A stretch of DNA of 64,000 nucleotides, from contig NZ_JAXMJI010000001.1 of assembly GCF_034376665.1 (NCBI RefSeq), positions 7,327 to 71,326 of the forward strand. The letters run 5' to 3'. The notes under the pieces were generated by a model. It had not been told where the DNA came from and did no database searches. It was given only the letters and a program-made list of their open reading frames with translations. Position 1 is the stretch's first letter, and every line of letters starts with the position of its first letter. The translations under genes and the position numbers were made by a program. Source of the DNA: Allopontixanthobacter sp034376665 (GTDB lineage Bacteria > Pseudomonadota > Alphaproteobacteria > Sphingomonadales > Sphingomonadaceae). Shown one piece after another: positions 37,600 to 46,500 of this stretch.

Positions 37600-38054
37600 C
37601 GGTTTAACGACTTGAAATCAGAAGAGAATTCAAACTTTTCCGGCGTAGTGGCGTCTGTCCACGCGGTCCAGGAGGGCTTTTCGCAAAGGGTTTCGGCCCG
37701 GAGCTGAGAAGACCGATGATCGGAACGCGAAAGTAGCGTCACTACGGGCCGGTTGGTCCGGCCAGGGAATGAAAGAGTTGCAGGCGCTTCGGCAAATGCA
37801 GTTTCTCGAAGGAACTGGCCACCAAGGATCGAACGGTCTCGGAACCGGAAGGGAAAGGCAGCGATCTTCGGATCGACGCTGGAACCGGAAGGAACCGGAT
37901 GCCGGCGCGAGCACCGGTGACGAAGCCAACGATTGCCCGGATCTTCGGATGCGGTGCGAACGGGAAGCGGAACACCGGCCGCCAAGTCCTTTTTCGGAAG
38001 GCCACGCGCAGGTAAGAGTGGGGTCGGCAGCAATGCCGGCCCCATTTGCTTTTT
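37600..38054 (+). ncRNA. candidate long structured non-coding transcript between argG and rlpA
   Basis: The 850 bases between argG and rlpA have no convincing protein: open frames on both strands give low-complexity, family-free translations. Several features suggest RNA structure on the plus strand: hairpins closed by TTCG tetraloops (CGATC-TTCG-GATCG near 37861 and a second GATC-TTCG-GAT near 37938), GGCCGG/CCGGCC near 37751, repeated GGAACCGGAAGG segments near 37837 and 37880, and a strong terminator at 38020-38054. I could not match RNase P RNA, tmRNA, SRP RNA or 6S RNA by their conserved motifs. The 5' end is a guess. Confidence 0.4.
38020..38054 (+). terminator. rho-independent terminator in the argG-rlpA gap
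   Basis: GGGGTCGGC pairs with GCCGGCCCC over nine positions (one G-T pair) around loop AGCAAT, followed by ATTTGCTTTTT. It lies 556 bases after the argG stop, which argues for a separate upstream transcript. Confidence 0.85.
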
Positions 38055-38317
38055 GCGGCCCGATCATTTGCGCTTTCATCTCCCCGCAACACCCCCAACC
38101 CAACATAGCCGCCGCGCCGCACCCCCTGCCTACAAAATGTAGCGCGACTCGGGAAAGCGGGCACAATGTTCATGCGCATTTTTGGCGGTGTAGGACAGGC
38201 GCTTCGGGCAATTCGCGGCCCAAACAATGGTTAATTTCGGTTCATCCGCGACCAGTTGAGCCGCTTTCGGGATGAGCACCCCGCACTGGGGTGTCGCCGC
38301 AACAAACCTCCGCGTAA

Positions 38318-38878
38318 ATGGTTCCCACCATGATTACGCCACATTTCCGCCCTCGCCGCCTGCCGGTCCGGTCCTTCCTGCTGGCCGCCGCGCTGATCCT
38401 GCCGGCGGCTTCGGGCGGTCCTGCGCTGGCGGACGAAAGCGCCGAGCTGGTGCGCGCGCAGCAGGCCGAATTCGCCGCATCCTTTGCCGCGCTGCCCGCT
38501 CCGGTGCGCAAGTTCGACACCCCGGCCGGCGCGGTGGACATCACCGCGATGCCCGCTCCGGCAGAGCCCGCCCCGACGCTGCGCACCCTCGGCAGCGGCG
38601 TCGCGAGCTATTACGGCAAGAAATTCGCCGGCCGCCGCACCGCCAGCGGCGAGGCGTTCAACCCGCAGCACCTCACTGCCGCGCACAAGACGTTGCCCTT
38701 CGGCACCAAGGTCCTGGTGACCAACCCGCGCACCGGCCAGTCCGTCACCGTGCGGATCAACGACCGCGGCCCCTATTCCCACGGCCGCAGCATCGATCTG
38801 TCGCGCGCCGCGGCAGAGCAGATCGGCATCGTCGCCCGGGGCCACGGCACCGTCGAAATGGCCGTCATCGAAGGCTAA
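38318..38878 (+). CDS. rlpA: RlpA-like septal ring lytic transglycosylase family protein
   Basis: About 186 residues: a signal peptide (SFLLAAALILPAASGGPALA), a variable Ala/Pro-rich stretch and a C-terminal double-psi beta-barrel domain of the RlpA type (GVASYYGKKFAGRRTASGE, LTAAHKTLPFGTKVLV, RINDRGPYSHGRSIDLS with the catalytic-type Asp). No SPOR domain is present, so this is a short version. ATG 38318 and ATG 38330 are both possible starts; neither has a good ribosome site. It converges on the CHRD gene. Confidence 0.88.
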   Translation: MVPTMITPHFRPRRLPVRSFLLAAALILPAASGGPALADESAELVRAQQAEFAASFAALPAPVRKFDTPAGAVDITAMPAPAEPAPTLRTLGSGVASYYGKKFAGRRTASGEAFNPQHLTAAHKTLPFGTKVLVTNPRTGQSVTVRINDRGPYSHGRSIDLSRAAAEQIGIVARGHGTVEMAVIEG

Positions 38879-38921
38879 GCCGCCTTCCCCCGCGCCTTCG
38901 CCCCGCGCCTAAGCCAAAACC

Positions 38922-39410
38922 TTACTTCTGCAATTGCCCCCGGATCGCTCCGCTTGGATGCGCGGAATTGTGCACATTGACGTAGTAATCGCCCGGCCGG
39001 TCCGCAATGCGATCGAGCAGCTTCGTGTCCGTCTCCACGCAGGTTTCGTTCTTGGTGCCGGTGACGGAAATGGTGATCACCGGCGGCCCGTCCGTCCCGG
39101 CCTTCCCCTCGTGAATATGCGCCGCAGTGGCCGCGGCGATATTGCCGACCGACAATTCATAGCAGAACTGCCCCTCGGTCAGTTTGAGCGCGGCGGCGAG
39201 ATCGCCGTAGCCATCCTTGTCCCCGCCCGCAGTTTCCGCCGCGCCGCCGAGATCGGCGAACAGATAGATCACCTCGGGCGGCGGGATATCCTGTGCCACG
39301 GCCCCCACACCGACACCGGCACCGGCCCCGATACCGGCCAGCGCAGCGGCCACCAGTCCGGCAAACGCCCCGGTCCTCCGCGCGCAAACTCCGATCGATC
39401 GTAGCTTCAT
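38922..39410 (-). CDS. CHRD domain-containing secreted protein
   Basis: About 162 residues with a signal peptide (hydrophobic LVAAALAGIGAGAGVGVGAVA). The CHRD domain shows LKLTEGQFCYELSVGNIA, AAHIHEGKAGTDGPPVITI and YYVNVHNSAHPSGAIRGQL, typical of the chordin-like bacterial domain. Two Cys (QFCYEL, NETCVE) may pair. Its molecular role in bacteria is unknown. A GGAGG site precedes the ATG at 39410. The 250 bases upstream hold no other feature I can support. Confidence 0.85.
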   Translation of the reverse strand: MKLRSIGVCARRTGAFAGLVAAALAGIGAGAGVGVGAVAQDIPPPEVIYLFADLGGAAETAGGDKDGYGDLAAALKLTEGQFCYELSVGNIAAATAAHIHEGKAGTDGPPVITISVTGTKNETCVETDTKLLDRIADRPGDYYVNVHNSAHPSGAIRGQLQK

Positions 39411-39669
39411 CGCATCCTCCATCGTGCTGCAGGGCGGGCCAAATGCCGCCCCCGCTCCGAAAAATTACGCCTCCGCAGGCTGGCTGGCAAGCACTTCCCC
39501 CCGCGCGGGCAAGGGAGCCAGGGTGACAAAGGTGACACATCCTACAAACAGTGTCCGCCCGCAAAACCGGCAGAGTTCCGCGCTGTCCGGGGGCGAGGGT
39601 GACAGTTTCGCCCTTCGGCAGAATTAAAATCCCCGCAAGGGCGCCGCGCAGCCTTGTTGTCCGCGCCGA

Positions 39670-40467
39670 TTATCGCCGCCGCGCCCGCAGGCGTTCGTCC
39701 CGCTGCACTTCCGCGACATACCAGCTGCGCCCCTGGGTAAACCGGTCCTCGCATTCCTGCGCCTGTTCGTCGGGCGTACCGGCGGGCGCGCCCGGCCCCG
39801 GTATGGCTTCGCCTTCCTCCCAGTCGAAACCGGCCCACTCGATCCGCTCGAGCAGCGCGTCGAACGCTTCCCCCGAATATTCGCGCGCGACCTGGTGGCG
39901 GCCCACCTTCCACGGGTTTTCGAGCACCCAGATGGCGAGCCGCTCGTCGAAATGCCGCCGCGTGCCCACGCGCTCGCCGTGGTAGAACACCGGCACCTCC
40001 ACCCCGTTGACCGCGCGATCCATCACCGCATGGGCGAGCTGCTGATAGCCCGCCTCCAGCGCGACTTCCCACCCGAGGGAGAACGGCGTGCCCTGCAGCC
40101 GGTTGCGCAGCCGGTAGGCGGACTGCCGCGACATCCCCACCGCCCGCGCCGCCCGCGCCACCGACTGGCACGCCGCCAGCTCGCGCAGGAATTCCACCAT
40201 CCTGGCGCGGGTCCAGTGATTATGACCGGTCGCGGGAGGCGGCGCAGCAGGCGGCAGCGGCGCAGACAAGCCCCCCTCCCCGCCCGCCGAGAAGCCGAAA
40301 CCGGCACAACCCCTTCTCCCCTCCTCTTCAGAGGAGGGGCCGGGGGTGGTGCCTCCTACTTCCTGCGACTCCCGCTCGTCCTGAGCCTGTTGAAGCAAGG
40401 AAGCCCGCCCGCCGCCCTTCAGCAGATCGTAAGCGGAGATTGGGGACGGAGCGGAGGGGCTGGACAT
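39670..40467 (-). CDS. hypothetical protein with helix-turn-helix-like segment, containing palindromic repeat DNA
   Basis: About 265 residues. Residues about 85-125 (numbered from MSSPSAPSP) look like a helix-turn-helix: WTRARMVEFLRELAACQSVA followed by RAVGMSRQSAYRLRNRL, as in transposase-like or homeodomain-like HTHs. The C-terminal part (VMDRAVNGVEVPVFYHGERV, RRHFDERLAIWVLENP) is conserved in sphingomonad hypothetical proteins as far as I recognise it. The N-terminal linker is encoded by repeat DNA: AQDERESQ by a TCGTCCTGAGCCTGTTGAAG-like sequence and GPSSEEEGRRG by a 22-base palindrome. A 7-bp inverted repeat (GTTCACC/GGTGAAC) flanks the promoter side. Confidence 0.7.
   Translation of the reverse strand: MSSPSAPSPISAYDLLKGGGRASLLQQAQDERESQEVGGTTPGPSSEEEGRRGCAGFGFSAGGEGGLSAPLPPAAPPPATGHNHWTRARMVEFLRELAACQSVARAARAVGMSRQSAYRLRNRLQGTPFSLGWEVALEAGYQQLAHAVMDRAVNGVEVPVFYHGERVGTRRHFDERLAIWVLENPWKVGRHQVAREYSGEAFDALLERIEWAGFDWEEGEAIPGPGAPAGTPDEQAQECEDRFTQGRSWYVAEVQRDERLRARRR
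40318..40352. repeat. REP-like palindrome inside the HTH-like gene
   Basis: CCCCTCCTCT and AGAGGAGGGG form a perfect 10-bp inverted repeat with a two-base loop, followed by CCGGGGGTGGTGCC. The core GAGGGGCCGGGGGTGG is shared with the insert in uvrA (45771-45862, opposite orientation), so both belong to one repeat family. The reading frame stays open through it. Confidence 0.75.
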
Positions 40468-40738
40468 AGGGGGTTCACCTCTGTTGCGCACCCGCGACGA
40501 GCGCGGTGCAGGGAACCGGGTGAACTATGTCAGGTGGGGGGCTGTAGGAAAGGTGTTTGGAAGAGGGTGAAGTATTCCAATCAATATTGCGTCACTGGAT
40601 TTGGGGAACTGCGGTACGCCGCTACCGAAGGTAACGACTTAGATTCTGCCCACAAATTCTCAAACCTTGTGCATCTCCTAATCCTTGTCAAATGTACATT
40701 GGCAGTTAAAGCAATGTGAGTAAGGGGGAATTTTCCAA

Positions 40739-42235
40739 ATGCGCTCGCAGAAGATTGCTGAACTCAAGTCAGAGGTCCGCCGAATTGAAACTCGGTTTGA
40801 CGACCTCCTAGGCAAGTTAGGAATGTTTGAAGGTGCCGAAGGACGCGCGTTTGACCTCTCGGCAGAAATACCGGGGACGGATAGCACGCTAAGTGATCTC
40901 CGAGCACGACATGCTGCATTAGCGGGAATCGTTCGCAAGATGGATTCTAAAGCCACAGCCGAGAATGTGCCAATATCCTTCTTCAACTCAGCAATGAACG
41001 CGTTGCGCTCGATATCTAATGCGGCGGATCAGATAGAAACGGAAATCGACAATGTTAAAAATCACGGGGGACTGAACACATTCGATTTCGCTTCGTTTAT
41101 TGCGACCACTATTAACGGACAACAAATCAATTTCTCTCCTCCTTTCAAAACCCTGTTCGACAACAGCGAAGCTTACCTAATTGGCTTTCACAGCCTTTTC
41201 CAAGCCATCAATCCGAGCAGGGCGTCATTCAATTTTTCGGCTGCCACCACCGCATTGAGCTCGACAATTAGCCGCGCTAGCAAGTTGAGAATGGAACTAG
41301 GTGAAGCGTTGAACGAAGCGCACGACCGGTTGAAGTCATTTCATGAAAAGGATAGCGAACTCGCTGCTCATTTGGCACGTGCGAACTCTGACGCGACTTC
41401 GATCACAGAACAGGTAGGGCGTTCAAGCGAAGCGGTTGCCCAAATTGAGGGGTTCAAAGAGCAGTCGAAAAATATCGCCACTGAAGCCGCTGAGTTACAA
41501 GTGTCGGTCGAACAGTATCGAGATATATTTGAAGAATTCGAAAATAAATTAACCGTTCGGGAAAAGAAATTTGAGAGTGGTACTAGAAGCCTTGACGAAC
41601 TCATAGCCGAATTTACCGAGCAACGAGAATTTGTGCGCTCCATCATCGAACAATCAGACAAGATGCTGTCTGGAGCAACAGTTGCAGGTTTGTCGTCTGA
41701 ATTTAAAACGATCAAGGAAGACCTAACCACACAGCTTGATAAGGCCTACACAGCCTTCGGTTTCTCGATAGCATTTTTGTTTGCCAGCGCGATACCTTTA
41801 ATCGTTTTCATTTTTGCACCGTTTATCGCTCCCCTACTCAGCGATGACGCCAACGTAACGACTACTATTGCAGCGATGGGCACCGAGCGAAGTGGATGGC
41901 AGTATGTAGGCCAAGTATTGGCTCGATTTATAATTCTCCTGCCTGCCATTTGGTTCGTGACATTCACAACTGCACGCTACAACTCCCTTTTCAAACTGCG
42001 CGAGCACTATGCCTACAAATATTCCATGGCGATGGCTGTGGATGGTTTCAAAAAACAAGCCCCCGGGCATGAAGACTTAATAGCAGCTCTTGTCTTCGAG
42101 CAATTAGCTTTCAATCCAGCTGACAAGCTTGGAAAATCTAAAGAAAATTCGGAAAATTTGCCGAACCCTGTGATGCAAATTTTACTAGATCATTTACGAA
42201 AGCGCGTGGAACGCGACACGGATGGTGCAGTCTAG
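40739..42235 (+). CDS. low-GC coiled-coil protein with two C-terminal membrane helices, unknown function
   Basis: A 498-residue protein not assigned to a named family. Residues 1-70 and 180-310 are heptad-rich, charged and likely coiled coil. An SGATVAGLSSEF motif (311-322) is followed by two membrane helices (about 340-366 and 391-411) and a cytoplasmic tail opening with LFKLREHYAYKYSMAMAVDGF. That order (coiled coil, GAT-x-AGL, paired helices, basic-aromatic tail) is one I associate with accessory and putative defence membrane proteins, but this is impression, not a family match. GC is far below its neighbours (sampled lines 30-40 percent), it is flanked by repeats and has no partner genes, so horizontal gain is likely. 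An AAGGGGGA ribosome site supports the start. Confidence 0.8.
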   Translation: MRSQKIAELKSEVRRIETRFDDLLGKLGMFEGAEGRAFDLSAEIPGTDSTLSDLRARHAALAGIVRKMDSKATAENVPISFFNSAMNALRSISNAADQIETEIDNVKNHGGLNTFDFASFIATTINGQQINFSPPFKTLFDNSEAYLIGFHSLFQAINPSRASFNFSAATTALSSTISRASKLRMELGEALNEAHDRLKSFHEKDSELAAHLARANSDATSITEQVGRSSEAVAQIEGFKEQSKNIATEAAELQVSVEQYRDIFEEFENKLTVREKKFESGTRSLDELIAEFTEQREFVRSIIEQSDKMLSGATVAGLSSEFKTIKEDLTTQLDKAYTAFGFSIAFLFASAIPLIVFIFAPFIAPLLSDDANVTTTIAAMGTERSGWQYVGQVLARFIILLPAIWFVTFTTARYNSLFKLREHYAYKYSMAMAVDGFKKQAPGHEDLIAALVFEQLAFNPADKLGKSKENSENLPNPVMQILLDHLRKRVERDTDGAV

Positions 42236-42291
42236 GGGTCTTGGCTTAGTTACGTAAGTTGCAGCGACACCTCAGTTAATCGCCAACCTCT

Positions 42292-42448
42292 CCCCTCCAC
42301 CATGCGGGGCATGGTTCCCCTCCCCGGTTCGGGGAGGATCGGGGGCTTGCCGCCTCGCCCTTCAGCCCGCCGCAGCGGGTGCCTTTTGCGGCGTCCGGAC
42401 CTTCTTCCCCCTTTGCCATCCGGCCCAGCCGGTCGCGGCGGCGAGGAG
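42292..42448. repeat. partial duplicate of the 3' end of the neighbouring membrane-protein gene
   Basis: This stretch is a near-copy of 42592-42749, displaced by about 300 bases. It repeats the REP-like palindrome (CCCCTCCCC/GGGGAGG) and the last 30 or so codons of the gene at 42663-43490, including its stop codon, with scattered differences. It ends at a GAATTCCGGGGACAGTATAC motif. The gap of 427 bases between genes here contains only these repeats. Confidence 0.85.
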
Positions 42449-42591
42449 TAGAATTCCGGGGACAGTATACTTAATTCCCGCACAGCTCCGCTCATCACTC
42501 CGCACAAATCTCCGCGCCTCCGCGCCTCCGCGTGATCACCCCATTCCACCCCCGAGGGCGCAAACAGCCAACTCGCCTTAAGCGGCACCTG

Positions 42592-42749
42592 CCCCTCCAC
42601 CATGCGGGGCATGGTTCCCCTCCCCGGTTCGGGGAGGATCGGGGGGTTGCCGCCCTGCCCTCTCACCCTGCCGCAGCGGGTGTCTTTTGCGGTGTCCGGA
42701 CCTTCTTCCCCCTCTGCCATCCGGCCCAGCCGGTCGCGGCGGCGAGGAG
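42592..42749. repeat. second copy of the duplicated 3'-end segment, covering the gene terminus
   Basis: The intact copy of the 157-base duplication: it holds the palindromic element just downstream of the stop at 42663 and the final codons of the membrane-protein gene. Between the two copies lies a GGGGACAGTATACTTAATTC motif and a short tandem (CTCCGCGC about three times). Confidence 0.85.
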
Positions 42750-43490
42750 CACTCCGGCCAGGATCGTCACGGCGGGCGGGACGGCGGCGTAGGCGGTGAA
42801 GGCTTGCTCCAGCCCCGGCCAGCTTTGCGCGGTGAACATCGCGAGGGCCTGGAACGTCACGAAGCCCGCGGCAATCAGCCATGGGGTGCCGTGGCGGCGG
42901 TCGCGGAAGTACATCGCCAGCGCGAACACCGCCACCATCCCGTCGCTGATCACGATGGTGTCGAGCAGTCCGCGCGGGCCTTCGCTGCCGATGAAATTCA
43001 TCCATGGGAAGAACTGGTCCATCATCCGGCTGAACGGACTTTCGAACAGGATCAGCGGGGTCGCCAGCATATAGCCGCTGTGCAGCCGGATATTCGCGCG
43101 ATACCGCAGCGCGCCGTAGAACAGCACCAGATAGGCGGCGATGGCCACCACCATCCCGATCGCGAACGCCGGGCCGAGCTGCATGATGAACGGGCTTTCC
43201 GCCGTGGCATAGCGCTGGGCAGATACGTTGATGATCATCACGAAGCCCGCGATCAGCAGCGGGAACAGCGCGAAGCTGGCGCGGCCCATCAGGCGGTGGA
43301 CGGCAGGGCGGCGGTTCTGGATCGTCAGGCTCTGCGCGATCAGCAGCAGCAGCCAGCTCGTCGCGGAAAAGGCGTGGACATGGAACGCCAGCGGAACCCC
43401 GCCGATGCGGGTGAAATAACTCGCCCAGAAACCGGTCACGGTGACCAGCAGGACGAAACCGACGAAGTAATGGGCGTGTCTGTACGGCAT
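42663..43490 (-). CDS. multi-pass membrane protein of unknown function
   Basis: A 275-residue inner-membrane protein with about seven hydrophobic helices (from FVGFVLLVTVTGFWASYF to VTILAGVLLAAATGWAGW). Conserved-looking His residues occur in the second and third helices (LAFHVHAFSATSW, AVHRLMGRASF), reminiscent of DUF2306-type proteins, though I do not assign the family. It ends in a basic tail whose coding DNA is duplicated 300 bases downstream. uvrA follows it on the minus strand upstream. Confidence 0.75.
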   Translation of the reverse strand: MPYRHAHYFVGFVLLVTVTGFWASYFTRIGGVPLAFHVHAFSATSWLLLLIAQSLTIQNRRPAVHRLMGRASFALFPLLIAGFVMIINVSAQRYATAESPFIMQLGPAFAIGMVVAIAAYLVLFYGALRYRANIRLHSGYMLATPLILFESPFSRMMDQFFPWMNFIGSEGPRGLLDTIVISDGMVAVFALAMYFRDRRHGTPWLIAAGFVTFQALAMFTAQSWPGLEQAFTAYAAVPPAVTILAGVLLAAATGWAGWQRGKKVRTPQKTPAAAG

Positions 43491-43548
43491 GGGTTTCCCT
43501 CCCCAAGCGCGACCGCGGGGCGGGATTTATGCTATTTCGCGGGTCCGA

Positions 43549-46500
43549 TCAAGCGGTTGTGGTTGCCTTCCTTGCGGGGGCTTTTGCAGCGGGGGCCTTT
43601 CCAGCGGGAGCAGGCCTTGGGGACGCGGGCTGTTTCGCCAGCATGTCCTTCAGATAGCCGCCGGTGAAGCTGCGCGGTTCGGCTGCGACCTGTTCCGGCG
43701 TGCCCGCCGCCACCACCTCGCCGCCGCGCACCCCGCCGCCGGGGCCGAGATCGATGATCCAGTCGGCCACCTTGATCACGTCCAGATTATGTTCGATCAC
43801 CACCACCGAATTGCCCTGATCGACCAGCCGCTGAAGCACCTCCAGCAGCTTGCGGACGTCTTCGAAATGGAGGCCGGTGGTCGGCTCATCCAGGATATAC
43901 AGCGTCTGCCCGGTGGACCGCTTGCTGAGCTCCTTCGCCAGCTTGACCCGCTGCGCCTCCCCCCCGCTCAGCGTGGTCGCCTGCTGGCCGACCTTGATAT
44001 AGCCGAGCCCGACCTCGTTCAGCATATGCATCTTGTCACGGATGCCGGGGACTGCCTTGAAGAACCCCTCCGCCTCCTCGATCGTCATGTCGAGCACGTC
44101 GGCGATGCTGAGGCCCTTGAATTTCACCTCCAGCGTTTCGCGGTTGTAGCGTTTGCCGTGGCATTGTTCGCAAGTGACATAGACATCGGGCAGGAAGTGC
44201 ATTTCGATCTTGATCAGCCCGTCGCCCTGGCACGCCTCGCACCGGCCGCCCTTGACGTTGAAGCTGAACCGCCCGGGTTTGTAGCCGCGCGCCTGGCTTT
44301 CCGGCAGGCCCGCGAACCAGTCGCGGATCTGGGTGAAGGCGCCGGTATAGGTGGCCGGGTTGCTGCGCGGGGTGCGGCCGATGGGCGACTGGTCGATCTC
44401 GATCACCTTGTCGCAATATTCGAGGCCGGTGATCTTGTCATGCGGCCCGGCGATCACCCGCGCCCCGTTCAGCGCCCGCGCCGCGCCCGCGTGCAGCGTA
44501 TCGACGGTGAAGCTGGACTTGCCGCTGCCCGAAACGCCGGTGATGCAGGTGAAGGTGCCGAGCGGGATGCTGGCGGTCACATTGCGCAGATTGTTCGCCC
44601 GCGCGCCGTGGACCGTCAGCTTGTGACCGTTGCCCTTGCGGCGTTTCGCGGGGATTTCGATCCGGCGGGTGCCGTTGAGATATTGCGCGGTGAGCGATCT
44701 CTTGACCTTGAGCACCTGTTTCAGCGTGCCTTCCGCCACCACTTCGCCGCCGTGGATGCCCGCGCCGGGGCCAAGATCGACGACATGGTCCGCCTGGCGG
44801 ATCGCGTCCTCGTCATGTTCCACCACGATCACCGTGTTACCCAGATCGCGCAGCCGCTTCAGCGTTTCCAGCAACCGGTCGTTATCTTTCTGGTGCAGCC
44901 CGATGCTGGGTTCGTCCAGCACATAGAGCACGCCCGACAGCCCGCTGCCAATCTGGCTGGCGAGGCGGATGCGCTGGCTTTCCCCGCCCGACAGCGTGCC
45001 GGACGTGCGGTTGAGGTTGAGGTAATCCAGCCCGACATTGTCGAGGAAGCCCAGCCGTTCGTTGATCTCTTTCAGGATCGCGGCGGCAATCTGGCTCTGC
45101 TGCGGGGTCAGTTTCTCGTCGAGCGCGAGGAACCACTGCTTCGCGTCGGCAACCGACATCCGGGTCGGCGCGGCGATATCGCAGCCGATGATCTTCACCG
45201 CCAGCGCCTTGGGATTGAGCCGCGCGCCATGGCACGTCTCGCACGGCTGGCTGGTCTGGTATTTGCTCAGTTCCTCCCGCATCCAATTGCTCTCGGTCTG
45301 CAGCAGCCGGCGATTGAGGTTGCCGATCACCCCTTCGAACGCCTTGTTGACGGTGTAGGTCTTGCGCCCGTCCTTGAACGTCAGCGGCACCGGCATCCCG
45401 CCCGTACCGTGGAGAATAATCATGCGCTGGTCTTCCTCCAGCGCGTTCCACGGGGTGGTCAGGTCGAAATCATAGGCCTTCGCCAGCGATCCCAGCACCT
45501 GCATGTAATAGGGCGATGGCGGGTTGGACTTGGCCCACGGCACCACTGCACCCTGTTTCAGGGTCAGCGCCTCGTTCGGCACCACCAGCTGCGGGTCGAA
45601 CAATTGCTTCTCGCCCAAGCCGTCGCACGTCGGGCAGGCACCTTGGGGCGCGTTGAAACTGAACAGGCGCGGTTCGATTTCCTCGATGGTGAACCCGCTG
45701 ACAGGGCAGGCGAATTTTTCGGAGAACACGATGCGGTTGGCGGGGATACCGGTGCCTTTCATCTTCTGAGCCCCTTCCCTTGAGGGAAGGGGTTGGGGAT
45801 GGGTGTTCGAGGTCGCGGGCGTGGCACCCCCCACCCCCGGCCCCTCCCCCACGGGGAGGGGAGATACCAGGTCAGCAACAGTCCCATTCGCCAGATCGAC
45901 ATAGGCCAGCCCCTCGGCCAGTTTCAGCGCGGTTTCGAAACTGTCGGCCAGCCGTGTTTCGAGGCCCGGCTTCACCGCCAGCCGGTCCACCACCACTTCG
46001 ATGTCGTGCTTCAGTTTCTTGTCGAGCGCGGGCGCTTCCTCGATCGGATAGAGTTCGCCGTCGATCCGGACCCGGGTGAAGCCCGCCTTCTGCCATTCGG
46101 CCAGCTCGCGCCGGTATTCACCCTTGCGGCCGCGCACCACGGGGGCGAGCAGATACAGCCGCGTCCCTTCGGGCAGGGTCATCACCCGGTCAACCATGGT
46201 GGACACGATCTGCGCTTCGATCGGCTTGCCGGTGGCGGGGGAATAGGGGATGCCCACCCGCGCCCACAGCAGCCGCATATAATCATAGATCTCGGTCACC
46301 GTCGCCACGGTCGATCGCGGATTGCGGCTGGTGGTTTTCTGTTCGATCGAGATCGCCGGCGACAGCCCGTCGATATGTTCGACATCGGGCTTCTGCATCA
46401 TCTCCAGAAACTGGCGCGCATAGGCGGACAGGCTCTCGACATAGCGCCGCTGGCCTTCGGCATAGATCGTATCGAATGCCAGGCTGGATTTGCCCGAACC

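Noticed and set aside
37630..38166. Open frame on the minus strand in the argG-rlpA gap
   Set aside because: Biased composition, no domain or signal, and it would need to run against a strong plus-strand terminator; the gap looks like RNA rather than protein.
43489..45783. A 764-codon open frame on the plus strand
   Set aside because: Antisense shadow of uvrA.
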